Of a DNA stretch of 64,000 nucleotides, positions 21,740 to 34,666 are shown piece after piece; the stretch's first letter is position 1; every line of letters starts with the position of its first letter. The notes below the pieces were generated by a model. It worked only from the letters and a program-made list of their open reading frames with translations, ran no database searches and was not told where the DNA came from. The DNA is from Xylogone sp. PMI_703 (taxonomy: Eukaryota > Ascomycota > Leotiomycetes). The position numbers and the translations under genes were made by a program. Location: NCBI GenBank assembly GCA_021399445.1, contig JAJTUQ010000006.1:1178001-1242000 (forward strand). The letters are read 5' to 3'.

Positions 21740-24700
21740 ATCTGCTATTCTCACAACCTAGAGCGGGGCGCTTGAACGGGCGTACAGCCCTGTGGAGGAA
21801 TTGTGGCACACGACAGTCCTGTGGATGTCAGCGATAGAGAAGAAGATTCCAATATGGACGGATCTGGTCTAGTGCGGCACAGATTGGTGATCGGGACGGA
21901 GCTATGTTTTGTCCGTACATTCACGTCATGATACCGGTAGATCAACTTTGAGTCACATGACCTCGAGATTAGCCAGCCTCGGTATCGTACCCGGTCTATC
22001 TACCACGTGATAGATCCCGAAGGAGCGGTCTGATTACCTAAAGCTAGGCTGAAAAAGAAGTGGGATGCTAAGGCGGGAGCTTGGACAATCTGGCCAATGG
22101 ACGCCGCGTCATAAATTCCCGGCATAGTGGCGCACCAGTTACCCGAAGCCTCTGCCACACGTGGAGCAATGGAACGCTGTGAGTGGATGAGTCCAACGAC
22201 AGTTCTTGGAGACTTGCGGCGAAGTCGAGAAGAACACTGTTATTGCCGTGACACATCCGATTCATGCGGTGGGAAGAGCTGGTGACAGGATCGCTCGGGA
22301 GCGGTTGCGGCGATATATTTGCTTTTTCACGAGGAAGAAGAATGGGAGGGGCGCAGGTAGTGTGTATGCCATAGTGAGGTCTGGGTGTGGTGTGTGCACA
22401 CTAGGGACGCGAGAGAAGAAGCAGAGAAGCTGCGTAGAAGCAGCAAGCAGGAACCGAATATGGGCAGATCAGCAAGCAAATGTCTTGCAAGTTGTTCTGG
22501 GGACCAGGTGCTCAGCGAGTACTCCGTAGCTTCATGGTGATATGATCCCACGATCATTGGCTGTCAGAATATCGAAGTTCTCCATCTGTTTGAACCGCAT
22601 CGAGCGGCTGGATGGTTCCCCTCGAGGCATACGGGTACGGAGCATTGTGGTGCGCAGCTGCTGCTCTTGCGTCCTCCACACGTGCTATTGCTTGGATCCG
22701 ACGGGATCGCAGGCGGGCAAGCAACCAACCAGGGGCAAAAAGGAACAAGGTTATAATCAATACTGTAATAATAAATGGGCGAGGTGAAGCAACCTGCTGA
22801 AGTACGGTAGTGTGTACTCAAGTACCCACATACACACATCCCCGATGAAACGTTGGGTTGCCAAACATGGCGAGAGCAGCATGATGTACGGAGTTACCCC
22901 TCGCCGGACAAGAGCTCACGCGGGACAAGATAGTCTGAGAGATAGACCTTGCCAAGAACGAGATACAGAGTGACATAGTGACATAGTGACATCCGCACGG
23001 AGTATTTCTGTACTCCCAGCTGTGATATCGATTCTGGAGGCTGCGCAAGTAAGTTACAGTAGTGTGTGCTTGGCCCCTGGCGCCGGGCCCGTGGAATCGA
23101 AAATGATGGGAAGAAGGAGAATTTTGGCTGACAGCGCGGGAAGAGCTGACACGCGTTGGGCACCTCCACGTGCTGGCGACGACCCGAGCCAGAGGGAAGA
23201 ACTTAAGAAGTTCAGTTGCGCCAGGGAGTACCAGGGAGTGGCCCGTGGGGCAGAAAGCCAAGATGGACGCCCTTGCTGCCTCTTGCTGTCCCTTGTTGTT
23301 CCCTATGGCGTTGTCTCTTTGCTCGGTCCCAAGAAGTATTGGTTCTCTTGAGTCTCTCTTCTCTCTGTGTCACTCTCACCCTCACTCTCATAACCAGGTG
23401 CTTATTCTCGATGCTACGGTAATATATTAAACATCATGTTCTTTAATATGGAATAATCTGAACAAGGCACCATCATTTCTATTAATAAAATCGGCATTGA
23501 GTAGCTTCTGGGGCTGTAAGTATTGGACTCGGCATCTCGTCACCCTCTTATACTATCACACTGCTCCTCGGAGCCGTGGTTACACAGTGTGAGAATGGCG
23601 TCGCAGAAGGGAAGCTCCGGGAATATGGGTTGATATTCAATACTTCCTCATTAATCATCCGTCATCAATACTGTACCGCGTACCTTTCTCATCCCCATCC
23701 ACCATCAACCCACCCGAAACACGGTGGCGGGTTTCCAATCCCCACGACTGCTTGTGATGCATTTATTACTGTAGGGGAAACTTCTGCTTCCCGCCTTCAA
23801 TTTGTTCAAGCTGCGCCAAGTTGCAAAGACTCGTGAGTTCGGTATGAGGATCCACCAGCTCCATGAACTACTACGAGTATGCCGTACAAGTAGGGTCGGC
23901 ATCATACCAGATCAGTACCGTAATAATGTTATCGAGATGCTCTTTTAATAATTAATAGCTTCTTGGAGACTCTCCTGCCCTGGCTTGGCGGAAACGCACA
24001 TCAACCCGGCTCCGATATACTTCCTTGTGCTACTGTAGCACTAACCTCTGGTGCTGTAATTCTCCCCCTGGACGATCTCCACCGCGGTGCAGCAGATAGT
24101 TGCAGCAAAGCGTGCACCGGAACCTACTGTTGGTAAGGGCCCAGCCTTTTCCCAGCACTTCCAGCCTTCCCAACCAACCCAGCGTTTCCCTCGAGTCCGC
24201 CCAGGGTCCCCACGATCTGCACCCTTCCGGACGTCAGCCAGTAGAGACTCGCAGGGAGAGCACAGGGTGGTGATAAACTCTGCTGTACCCGTTACTCCTC
24301 CATTTTACTGTCCCATCGTGTGAGAGCGTGTGAGAGCGCCCTGTGGAAAGCTGGGTGATACCAAAGTGTATCGAGGGCGTACCTCCGTAAGCCGTGCAAG
24401 CCAATGCCAGCCACTCGGTGAGCCACCACTGAGGGACTCGGTCGAGAGCATTCTACTGTACTTCTGCTTCTGCTTCTTCTCTTCATTCTTCGGGCGGCGG
24501 CAACACTCGCCCCCAAGGCGTGGCTTCGTGCCTCTCGTACCCTCGTACTCTCTTGTACCATAATAATGCACTAATAATAAGATTGTTCCTTCCCACCGCA
24601 CAATTACTGTAACTGCAATATATTCCTCGCCGCCTTTTCTCCTCCCCTCTCTCTCACTCTCTTCCCGCGTTCCTGATCCCGATCGGCTCCAGTCACGGCC

Positions 24701-25357
24701 CGTACTGCTGCGGCGACGCCCACCAAGAGACGAATATATCTCCAACCCATCCGGCCGACTCTTCCATCTTTGCCTGGATTCCTTCACCAAGGCCCAGCTC
24801 CCCACGGCTGGACTGTGTTCTCGACTCAATCATCACACAGCATCCATCCTTACTCATTCCTTCTGTACTACTGACAATATATACGAATACTTTTCCATCC
24901 TCGACTCTCGATTGGTTGACTTCCACCTACTCGCTCGCCACCAGCTACGACTCAGCCCTCTCTCTCAGGCGCTCCAATTTCTAGCTGCACGTTGTAATCT
25001 CTTCACTCTGAGCCAGACCCGAGAAGCACCTCTCAAGCAACCGACTTACTGACGGAAAGATGATAACACCTTGACCCTGCGTGGCTCTCTGGACTCAGCA
25101 GAAAAAAGAAGCATTGTGCCCTTCACGTCATCCCATCCTTGTTGACCACTTCAAGTCAGCATCCTGTCAGCCTTCGCTTGCTGCCTCAATTACGGTAAGA
25201 GAGGCAGCATTACTCGAGATAGACTCCTTCAAGTCACCTCTCTCGCATCACAGCTTTCCTCTCCTCTGGAGTCGATACTTCACTCTGCACCTCTCTGGTC
25301 ACAACTCATCGTAGGCTCGGGTTTTTAAACCCAACCCATCTCACCATCTTTCCAGCC
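21740..25357. promoter_or_regulatory. Long divergent upstream region of the phosphate transporter
   Basis: A 3.6-kb region between the kinase and the transporter start codons with no supported protein gene. Four CACGTG hexamers lie at 22004-22009, 22158-22163, 22679-22684 and 23167-23172; this is the core site of Pho4/NUC-1 bHLH factors. There are three TGACATAG-like tandem copies at about 22970-22992 and CT-rich sequence over the last kilobase, consistent with a long 5' leader. TACGGAG/CTCCGTA words occur near 22519, 22636, 22887 and 24383. The many small ORFs lack protein signatures. Confidence 0.5.
22970..22992. repeat. Short tandem repeat, TGACATAG unit
   Basis: The unit TGACATAG occurs twice in tandem followed by a partial third copy (TGACAT). 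A minor microsatellite with no known role. Confidence 0.6.
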
Positions 25358-27704
25358 ATGGATGACAACTACCATCTCCCCTCCCCCGCCATTCCCGCCA
25401 ACATCCGCACCTACGGTGGTAATGCGGCCTTCCACAACTTTCACAATGACTACTCGCACATCACCGATCCCAACCTGCGCCGCCGGCTCGCCCTCTCTGA
25501 GATCGATAAGGTCCCCTTTGGCTGGTACCATGTACGGGCCGTCGTGGTCGCCGGCATTGGTTTCTTCACGGATTCCTACGACATCTTCGCCATCAATCTC
25601 ATCACCAACATGCTAGGAATGGTCTTCTGGCAGGATAGCAAGAACCAGGGTGTCATGTCCACCAGCGCCAACACCGCCATCAAGGCTGCCACCAGCGGTG
25701 GTGCAGTCATCGGACAGGTCGGGTTTGGCTGGCTGAGTGATGTTATTGGCAGAAGAAAAATGTATGGAGTCGAATTGGCTATCATCGTCTTCGCGACCCT
25801 GGCCCAGAGTTTGACCGCACCAAGTCCCTCCATCACCATCACGGGACTGTTGATATTTTGGAGAATCATCATGGGCATTGGCATTGGAGGAGATTATCCT
25901 TTGAGCGCCGTGATTACTTCAGAGTGAGTTTGCGCTCTTATTATGACTATTTTCATGCTTGGTTTGCTTTAGTTTGGGTTGTTCTGGGTTGGTTTGCTAC
26001 TATGTTACACCAACATACGCAAGCGATGATGGAGTCGAAACTTCTGCACCCGCACAAAAGAAAACAAAACCATCTTTAAGCGCCAAATTTCTTCTTTAGT
26101 CTACCTATGGTAAAACAAACGGCTAACATTGCTTTTCAATTAGGTTTGCACCAACCCGTTGGCGTGGCGCCATGATGGCCGCTGTCTTTTCCATGCAGGG
26201 TGCTGGCCAATTCGCTGCCGCACTGGTCGCTCTCGTCGCAACATATGCTTTCCGCGACTCCTTCATTCACACCACCTCTGCCTGGTCCTCCTGCGATACT
26301 GCCTGTAGAATTGCCGGTGATCGCGCCTGGCGTATTATTGTGGGCTTCGGCGCTCTGCCTGCATGTTTTGCGCTCTACTATCGTATCACCATTCCCGAGA
26401 CCCCTCGATACACCTTCGATGTCGCACATGATATCGAAAAGGCCGACGCCGATATCAAAGCATATATGAATAATGAATCCAAGGGTGCTGTCGACCCTAT
26501 CACTCAGCACCGAACCAAGGCTACCATCGGAAACAAGTTGGCTGTCCCCAATGCTAGCTGGCCTGACTGCTTCTCCTACTTCCGGCAATGGCAGAACGCC
26601 AAAGTCCTCATCGGTACCACCTCGAGTTGGTTCTTCCTCGATCTGGCCTTCTATGGCCTTGGGCTTAATAATTCTACCGTCTTAGATGCCATTGGCTACT
26701 CTGCTGGCAAGAATATCTACGAGACACTTTTGCACACGGCCATTGGAAACCTAGTCCTTGTCTGTGCAGGTTCCATCCCGGGGTACTGGGTCAGCGTTGC
26801 GACCATTGATACATTGGGACGTAAGCCAATTCAAGTCATTGGTTTCTTTGTCCTCACCATCCTCTTTTGCATCATTGGCTTTGCCTACAACCACCTCTCT
26901 GAGGGCGCGCTACTTGCACTATATGTTCTAGCCCAATTCTTTTTTAACTTTGGCCCTAACACAACGACCTTCATTATCCCCGGAGAGTGCTATCCCACGC
27001 GATACAGAAGTACGGGGCATGGTCTCAGCGCCGGAGCTGGCAAAATTGGCGCAATTATTGCGCAGGTCATTGCTCCACCATTGCTGGCCAAGGGGAGTGT
27101 GAAGAACTGCAGTGGATCCGATTGTAGCCCATGGCTCAATCATCTCATGCAGATCTTCGCACTCTTCATGCTTTGCGGGACCTTGGTCTCACTCCTTGTC
27201 CCGGAGACACGAGGTAGAACCCTGGAAGAACTCGCTGGAGAAGGCCGGACACCTCTCGATGAAGGAGCAAGCAGAAACAACTCTGTCACCACCCCAGGTG
27301 GTAAGAGCAAGTGGCTGCACAAATTGAATCCTTTCGGGGGAGGCAGGCCTGCTGGGTTTATGTGGACTGGGAATGGCACTCCACGCCCCAGTCCTATTCT
27401 GAAGGCCATGGGCTTTGCTCGCCGGGAGCGAGTCGGCATCATGACCTCGCCCGAACTCTTACCCAGGGATGGCCGGCCTGGGAAGGGCGGGAAGCATGGC
27501 CGGGGAGGATCCGATACCAGCGAGTCTGCTGGTGGATACAGTGTCTCTGTCACCAGTAACAACGACGATTTCTACTTTGGTGGCGGAGGGCCATTGCCTG
27601 GATGGGGAGCTGGCTGGGCCGTGCAGAGAAACCCCGGCAGAAATGGTCAACCCGGCCGGGTTCAGAGCATCAAATTACAAGATGTGGGCAGTTTATTAAA
27701 ATAG
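25358..27704 (+). CDS. PHO84: High-affinity inorganic phosphate:H+ symporter, PHO84 type
   Basis: Two exons, join(25358..25923, 26144..27704), 708 residues; the 220-bp intron has donor GTGAGT. It is a major facilitator protein with about 12 membrane segments. Family signatures: GFFTDSYDIFAINL in helix 1, GWLSDVIGRRKMYG after helix 2, and GGDYPLSAVITSEFAPTRWRG, the Pht1/PHO84 motif that the intron divides. The central cytoplasmic loop and the GECYPTRYRSTGHG segment also match. It should import phosphate with protons at the plasma membrane. After the last helix and PETRGRTLEEL, a Gly/Pro/Ser-rich tail of about 150 residues makes it longer than usual (about 570-590). Clustered CACGTG motifs far upstream suggest control by a Pho4/NUC-1-like factor. 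Confidence 0.92.
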
Positions 27705-28455
27705 AGACTTAGAAGAAAGAGACGGCTTTATTATTATTATTTTGGGCATGATTACGTTTTCCATCGCTTACAAGGAGCTTTATCGTTACGAATTGTTATG
27801 TCGGTTTTGGGCGGACCTGGGAGCCTTTTTTTGGGTTTGGGATACCTCTGGAAACTTACCATTTCCAATTTTCTTTGGTTTGTGAGTTTTATGAAAGCGT
27901 GCAGATTTTTATGAACCTTGGGAGGTTGTGCTATTGTTTCCATTATCTGTGGACACAATAGCGTGTTTTTGTTAATTTTGATAAAGAGATATCCCCGAGT
28001 AGGATGGGTACAAGAGCGAGTGCGCTCATCTTTGTATATAATACTTGTAAACAATTTCCACCTTAAAATGGTGGTGGTTTATACATACACATACATGATT
28101 ACATTAGATGTAAGAATCAAAGAGTTTGAAAGTATAAATCCACAAATCAAGCTGCTGTTTTGTGTGTTCAATGTATATGCCCCTTGTTTGCATCAATTGC
28201 TGGACGAGTATTACGGCTCAAGGGAGTACCAGAAGTGGAACACCATCTACATCAGATTCATGAGAAGGAGCAATATCTTAACAGTCTCATAGTTCAATCT
28301 TTTATTTGCGCTAGGTTGAAATATATTTACTTGAATATTACTGCAACTCCTAACTCACTACTACCCTGAATGTATGGCGTCGCGAGCCCAATGGCCATCC
28401 AGCAATGCTCCGCATATACTCCATTGATACAAATACACAACAAACCAAACTCTTG
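27705..28455. other. Convergent intergenic region, phosphate transporter / TMEM16
   Basis: A 751-bp AT-rich spacer between converging genes. It holds presumptive 3' UTRs, and no coding signature is visible. Confidence 0.5.
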
Positions 28456-31125
28456 TTACTTTTGTTTCTTCGTCTCATTCAAAGCATTTACCTGGATTTG
28501 ACGCTTAGCTAAATACAGTGCTAGCATGTTTTTACGAGATGAATTACGTACCTTCGCCATCAAGCTCTTCCCAATAGCAATAGTCTCGCCAGCTCCTCGT
28601 TGACGATTCCAGAATCTTCAATTAACCGTTAGTAACAATGTGATTATTTGAGGCCGTGGGAAAAAAAGGAGGATGGAGGGTGGATTTACCGTTCTTCTGG
28701 TGACCCATGACCAGGCATGGTTGACAGTCTCGCATCTTCCTCAAGGCTACTCCTGGTTATTTTTTCATTTGTGGCATTTGCGCGCTCGGAATCTCTTTCA
28801 GCTGCTTCCTGGCCAAGACTCTCTTCAAGGAATTGCCTGGTTTATTTCTGTCAGATTTGTACTCTTAAAAGGAAAAGACAAGAACCCCTGAAATGACTTA
28901 CTTTCTAACTGCGTATTTTTCTGCTCTCTCCTGTTGCAGCCCAGGACTATCGATTTTGCTAAGCGCGGCCCTAACTATGAGTTGTACGGCAAAATACAAG
29001 TGCTCTGAGAATAGAATCGATAGAAGCAGACCCCATCCAGTAATGTTTTGCGGCGTTCCATTCGGTCCAATTCCACCATCACCGAAGAGGAACAACAGGG
29101 CTGCAGTGGTAAGGCTGCCCAACCAAGACAGGAATCCAAGTGCATTCATCCAGGGCCCGATGGTATCTGCTCGCCAGGGAACAGGACGTTGGGTTTCTAT
29201 AGCTATTTTCAAGGCATCGCCGCGGAGTTCAACCCAGTTGTTTATGAGGAATGAAAGGCCTGCCAGGGGCCAGACGGTTGAGAATAGAGAAAGATATCCT
29301 AGAAAAGATCAAAATGTATCCCTGGCTGGTATCGCGGACTGAGGTCTTACCAAACTGTACCGTCATTTCCCTCAAATCTGCAGCAACATCATATTCACCT
29401 AATTCAGCCTGCGCTCTCACTCTGGATAAAAACTCCTTTTCTTCTGGTAGATCGACAATTTCAACTTGAAGTTCCTTGCCATTCTTGGCAGCACGCCCTT
29501 CCTGAACCTCTTTGTACTTGCGGAAGACTTTGCGCTTGACGTATGGGACAACAACTTCCAGCATGAGGTTGACGATTTGAGCAGTCACAGTAAAGTAAAT
29601 GACCTGCTTCCTCAATCTGTTTGGATCAATTTGGAATCCAGTTTGTGGTGCCATCATCTGTTTCTCATTCTCCGCAAAGGGCTTCACAGCTATGTTAAAT
29701 ATATCTAGGTGAGGAACAATGATCTGGGCAAACGGCACGTAGACGAAAGCAGTAAGGAAGATTGGGAGGTAGGATGTGATGAAGTTCAGGACAAAGATTT
29801 TTTGAATCATCGCTGTCTCCTCCGCTATTTCAAGTTAGAGTGTTTCTCAGACGAAAAAAACATGAATCGACGTTACCATCTGTGGTTTCATAATTTTCAA
29901 GCTCAGTCAGCCTTGACGCAAAACTTGTGAGGATGGCAGATAAAGTGGGCATTCCGGTACTAAGGATGATGGTTGGTAAAAGAACCTAGGCAAATTAGCT
30001 TCATAGTGACACGATTCCACTTCTCTCTTACAAGATAGGTCTTAAATGGACCGGTATAGATTTCCGATATGAAAATTTCAATTGCAAAGCATACGGCAAT
30101 CAAGCTTCCCAGTACCATTGCCGCACAAATGGCAAAGGGAATCTGAAGGAGTTGTCGTTGTAGCCTCTTGAAAGGAGAATAGAATTTAACCTTCTCACCA
30201 GTTACCACATCCGTCACCATTGTCTCATGCTTGAAGCCGGGGCGTTTGTGTTGAATACGCGATACGCCATGAACTCCCCATTGCACCGCTAAGTCGACTT
30301 CTTTTTTCTTCCAATATTCAATGAAGATTATTGTCCACAATCCGATGACAACAGAGTAAATAGTTGAATAGTAACCAAAGAGAACCCAGGTGCTAAATCC
30401 AAAGATTGCAGGAAATGAGAGAAACACAAAGTAATTCTGCAAGAAAGAGAAGTAGAAGGCAATTTTCTCGCCAAATCTATCTCTGATCTGGGTTAGATCC
30501 TCTTCTTCGAGAATATATTTGGTGCTGAGGTCTTTGACCCAGTTGCTGTTGAATGTATTGTCATGTAAAGGGAAGATGGATTTGACATTCTTCCATTCTC
30601 CATATTTTGGCGTGATTCCAGCACCACCTTCATTTTGTGGTTTGGTAATCATCAGGTACACGAGTCGAAGCTTCTCAGCGGGGGTAATTGGCTCGTCATT
30701 CATTGCTTTCCGAAGCTGCTTCTCTGGGGCTCGTGCTCGAACTCCATACAGCCAATCCTGGACCCGTGATCGGTAGACCTCTGCTCTAATGTGGCTTTCC
30801 GACGCTACTTTCACAAATATAAGGAGGGAGCCCTTCTCTCCATTGCGAACTTCGGTGGCCAGGCCGAGGTCATTGAGTGCTTGGATGAGTTTCGTGAATT
30901 GTGCTTCAGCTTGGGTTTGCCCAGCAGCTAAATTGTCACACAAGTTAGAAGACTATGTACACAGTACTGGCATTCTCTCAGGAGTACCTTTTGTTCCAAA
31001 TTGAAAATCAATTACGTAGTCGACGCTACCAGCCACAGGTCAGCTCTAGAAAAAGGGGGGTTATCTATGCGGAATCAGCACACGTACTCATAATTGGAGT
31101 TTTCTGACTGCGTTGATGAAGCCAT
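28456..31125 (-). CDS. TMEM16/anoctamin family lipid scramblase (Ist2-like)
   Basis: Nine exons, complement(join(28456..28491, 28552..28615, 28690..28836, 28902..29298, 29351..29824, 29877..29985, 30032..30927, 30988..31025, 31088..31125)), 732 residues, the size of fungal nhTMEM16 and afTMEM16. Two 38-nt coding exons start the gene (MASSTQSENSNYD then VDYVIDFQFGTK). An alpha/beta cytosolic domain (about 15-190) is followed by about ten membrane helices with the anoctamin-conserved FGEKIAFYFSFLQNY, TSFASRLTELENYET and the calcium-site helix FLINNWVELRGDALKI. Fungal members are calcium-activated phospholipid scramblases, some acting at ER-plasma membrane contacts. Reading through the short introns would truncate the protein; each splice restores conserved sequence. 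It shares a 459-bp divergent promoter with the phosphoesterase gene. Confidence 0.92.
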
Positions 31126-31584
31126 GGCGCCGCGCAAAAAGCCTAGAGCCTCTCAATCTCCAAGCCCTCGTTCTTCGCACAGTGCAGAAATAAGATTGCT
31201 AGAAAAGAGGGAGAAGGGAGAGGGAGATCGAAAGGTGGCCAGCCGGACCGTCTGCGCTTTTTGACGGTTGCGAGCTGCAAGACATTCTTGTGTGGACAAA
31301 CAGGGAGCGCAACCCATGACGAAATCACACCCTGCCCCGCCAGCCCGTGGCTGAGAAGCTGTGGCTCGCCCCATCAGAGGACCCGGCTGAGGTCATGGCT
31401 TGGGTTGCTTGTTGACCGCTCAAGCTCTCCACCAATCCCCGCTCTTCCACGTGCAATTTGATAGCTCAGTGACGATGGTAACAGGAACAGAACAAAACAT
31501 GAATTGCTGCACTCACCGTCAAGCTCTCTATCTGCTACTAGATCTCAACCAACTAGAGCACGGCTACCTGAGACACTTACATCA
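31126..31584. promoter_or_regulatory. Divergent promoter region, TMEM16 / metallophosphoesterase
   Basis: A 459-bp region between two divergent start codons. A CACGTG lies at about 31448. No other feature is recognised. Confidence 0.45.
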
Positions 31585-32684
31585 ATGGCCAGCCCAGCTC
31601 AACTGAAGAAGAAATGGCAATGGCCCTGGGCCCGAAGGAAGAATATCTGGGACCCGCCAACTCCTCTCGATGAGATCCTCGAGTCTCCCCTCCAGGCACT
31701 AATCCATCACCTTTATGTCCTCTTCCTCTTCATCCGTGGCGCTCCATTTCTGCCTCCTCGAAACAAGCCTTCCATTCGAGTTGTCTGCATCTCAGACACC
31801 CACACGAATACAACTGAAGTTCCTGACGGCGACCTACTTATTCACAGCGGGGACCTCACCAATGCTGGAACCATCAAAGAGATACAGGAACAATTGGACT
31901 GGATCGACTCGCTGCCACACAAGGAGAAGATTGTCGTAGCAGGGAATCATGACAGCTATTTTGACCCCAAGTCTCGCAAGGAAGAAGACAACGGCAAGAA
32001 GCTCAATCTCAAGTCGATTCACTACCTCGAGAACAAATCTATAACCTTGAAATTCAAGGGTGGAAGAAAGCTCAATATCTTTGGCTCGCCATATATTCCA
32101 CAATGTGGAGGCTCTGACTTTGCGTAAGTCGTTATCTTGCTTATCTTTGGCATTCTCAGCTCTTTTCATACGAATACCTCTGCGTAGTTCATAAATATTT
32201 ATCAATCCAGACCCCTTTCTAACGCAATTATAGATTTCAATACAATAGAGGCACCGACCATTGGAAAAATCATATTCCTCGAGATACTGATGTTCTTATC
32301 ACTCACGGTCCCCCTCGTTATCACCTGGACTTGGGTATAGGTTGCGCCTCTCTTCTTGAAGAAATCTGGCGTGTGAGACCTAGGCTTCATGTCTTCGGTC
32401 ATGTCCATTCTGGCCATGGCCAACAGTCTGTGTTCTGGGATGAAGGCCAACGTGCGTATGAAAGGCTTATGGCGAGAAAGAAAGGAGGACTCATATGGGA
32501 CTTCTTTCCCAGCACGGCTTGGCTTGATGCGCTCAAAGTTATCTGGTACGGATTTAAAGGTATTCTATGGCAGAGACTGATGGTCGGGCCAAGCGGAGGT
32601 AACGGTGGGGTTATGGTGAATGCAGCTCTGGTGTATCAAAGCACTACAGACCTAGGGAACCGCGCTGAAATTGTGGATTTATAG
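31585..32684 (+). CDS. Calcineurin-like metallophosphoesterase, MPPED-like
   Basis: Two exons, join(31585..32123, 32234..32684), 329 residues. Dinuclear metal-site motifs are in order: CISDTHTN (Asp-x-His), HSGDLT, GNHDSYF, ITHGPP and FGHVHSGHG. This is the pattern of MPPED1/2-type metallophosphoesterases, which hydrolyse phosphodiesters such as cyclic nucleotides, though substrates in fungi are mostly unknown. A hydrophobic stretch near residues 38-52 (ALIHHLYVLFLFIRG) could anchor it to a membrane. The first ATG of the frame was chosen; upstream the frame stays open without another ATG. The 110-bp intron has donor GTAAGT. Confidence 0.85.
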
Positions 32685-33563
32685 ACAGACAAGCGGGTGG
32701 AATTCGAGGCTTACCTCTTACAACGGGAGTTAAAGGTCTGAAGATCATGTCATTTATGAAAGAACGCAATAGTTATATTTTATTTCTTGTTGCTATCAAA
32801 TATACACTGCAGTTAAACTTTTTAGCACTATCACGCTAAGTCTATACCGATATGTGAAGGGTTAATTCTCCTTGTTTGTACCAAAGAGGGCAATGGTAGC
32901 CTTAAGAAAGACTGAAGCCAGAGATCTTATCTCAGTCCAAGTCGGAAGCAATTCAATGCAAAGAATCGGCACACGCACATTTGTAGACATGGGTTATTCA
33001 TTTAAAATAATCTTGGACTCTAACAGCAGACTATATACTCAGTCCTTTGTGACCTCACCTGATTCTAGCAGATTCATATACCGAGAGAGCAGGGTGTTCA
33101 GAACTTAGAAATACAGCTATATCAACCAGGCTGCACTAGCTAGTACAAGATGCTTCTTTAAGAATATGATATCTCAGTTGGTACATGAGGTATATCCTGA
33201 GGAGACAATGTACCAGCTATTGTCGCAACAGTAGGTCCATATTTGACACCTGTCTTACCTCTGAAATTAATTAGCTGATCATTCCGCAAATCCCTGTTGG
33301 AATGGGATAAGTCGATGAAAGCTTATTAAATGGGCATTCCCGAGAGGGGCAGCTTCTTATTTGCGGGGGTGGGCCTTGCAGCCGCGGCTAGAGTCAAGAA
33401 CACCGACCTCAACCTGGGGATTTGCTCTCTAGACAACCGAGACCAGAAGAGAAATGTATTTTGTACAAGCACAGTCTATCTGTTCCGTATGATTTTGGCG
33501 ATTTATTGGGCTTTTCACAATTAGTATTTTATTTCCTCTTTTTTCTCGTAATTGGCGCCCACT
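32685..33563. other. Intergenic region, metallophosphoesterase / SDR gene
   Basis: An 879-bp AT-rich spacer with no recognised gene or strong motif; presumably a 3' UTR and the SDR promoter. Confidence 0.5.
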
Positions 33564-34666
33564 ATGTCAGAATTGAAAGACTTCGATCGCATGTTCCGCT
33601 TAGGTGGAAAGGTGGCTCTAGTCACTGGGGGTAAGTAAGAGGTCCCGTAAATAGAAGTTGCAGAAGAATGCTGAGCCAACATGGAACTAAAAACGCTCCA
33701 GGTTCTCGAGGTCTTGGTCTTCATGCAGCTACGGCACTCCTTAAAGCAGGTGCAAAAAAGGTTATTATCACGGCACGAAAGGCGGGCGGTCCCCAGGGTC
33801 TCGACCAGGCTGTTGCAAAGCTCAACAAGCTTCCTGGAGTGGCAGGAAATGCCATTGGCATTGCTGCAAGCGCGGCAAGAGAGGAGGAGATAGTGCGCCT
33901 CGTTGAGCAAGTTCGCAACATGGAGGGCAAACTTGACATCCTCGTCGCAAATGCAGGGGCAACTTGGGGTTCGAAATTTGAGGACGCACCTGATCATGCA
34001 AGTGCCAAGATATTGGATTTGAATGTGCGAGGTGTGTTTCTTTTGGCACAAAAGTAAGTTGTCTCAAAGCAAACTGCTGCTGGATCGACATCGAGGATAC
34101 CCCAGCAAAGACATTTCTGAACCAACCTAGGTTTGCGCCTCTACTTGAGGCATCCGGAACGGCTGCAGATCCCTCGAGGATCATTATCATGAGCTCAGTT
34201 GCCGGAATCAGCGTGCCTCATACGGGTGAAAATGGTACGATCATGTACTCAGTTTCAAAGGCTGCTGCGCATGTAAGTTTCAAAAGAGACCAGTTGAGCA
34301 GATCAAGTAGCAAACTCATGTGGAAACAGCACCTCGGAAGAAACCTTGCCATCGAGCTGGGGCCCCGGAATATTACTACCAACGTTATCGCACCGGGCTT
34401 CTTCCCAAGCAAACTGGCATCTGGTCTCATCGAGAAACTCGGCGGGGAAGATGCGCTGGGAGCAGCGAATCCACGCAAGCGGCTGGGACAGCCGGAGGAT
34501 ATTGCTGGGGTAGTGATTTACTTATGTTCGCCAGCGGGAAGCTACGTGTAAGGCATCCTCCACCTGGCTATCTGATGGTTGCTAATCTCAATGAAACCGC
34601 AGAAACGGAGTGGGAATAAGTCTGGATGGCGGGGCACATCTCTCTCGCCAGAGTAGCAAGCTGTGA
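33564..34666 (+). CDS. Short-chain dehydrogenase/reductase (classical SDR, 3-oxoacyl-ACP reductase-like)
   Basis: Five exons, join(33564..33630, 33702..34053, 34131..34272, 34330..34547, 34603..34666), 280 residues. Cofactor loop TGGSRGLG spans the first intron. The NAG motif reads VANAGATWG. Catalytic residues are the Ser of MSSVAGIS and YSVSK (Tyr-x3-Lys). PGFFPS and the final NGVGISLDGG match classical NADP(H) SDRs. Similar fungal proteins are annotated as rhamnolipid-type 3-oxoacyl-ACP reductases, but the substrate is unknown. The last exon is short and ends DGGAHLSRQSSKL; a longer frame past 34666 is a different reading frame and not part of the gene. There is no sign of a biosynthetic cluster around it. 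Confidence 0.88.
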
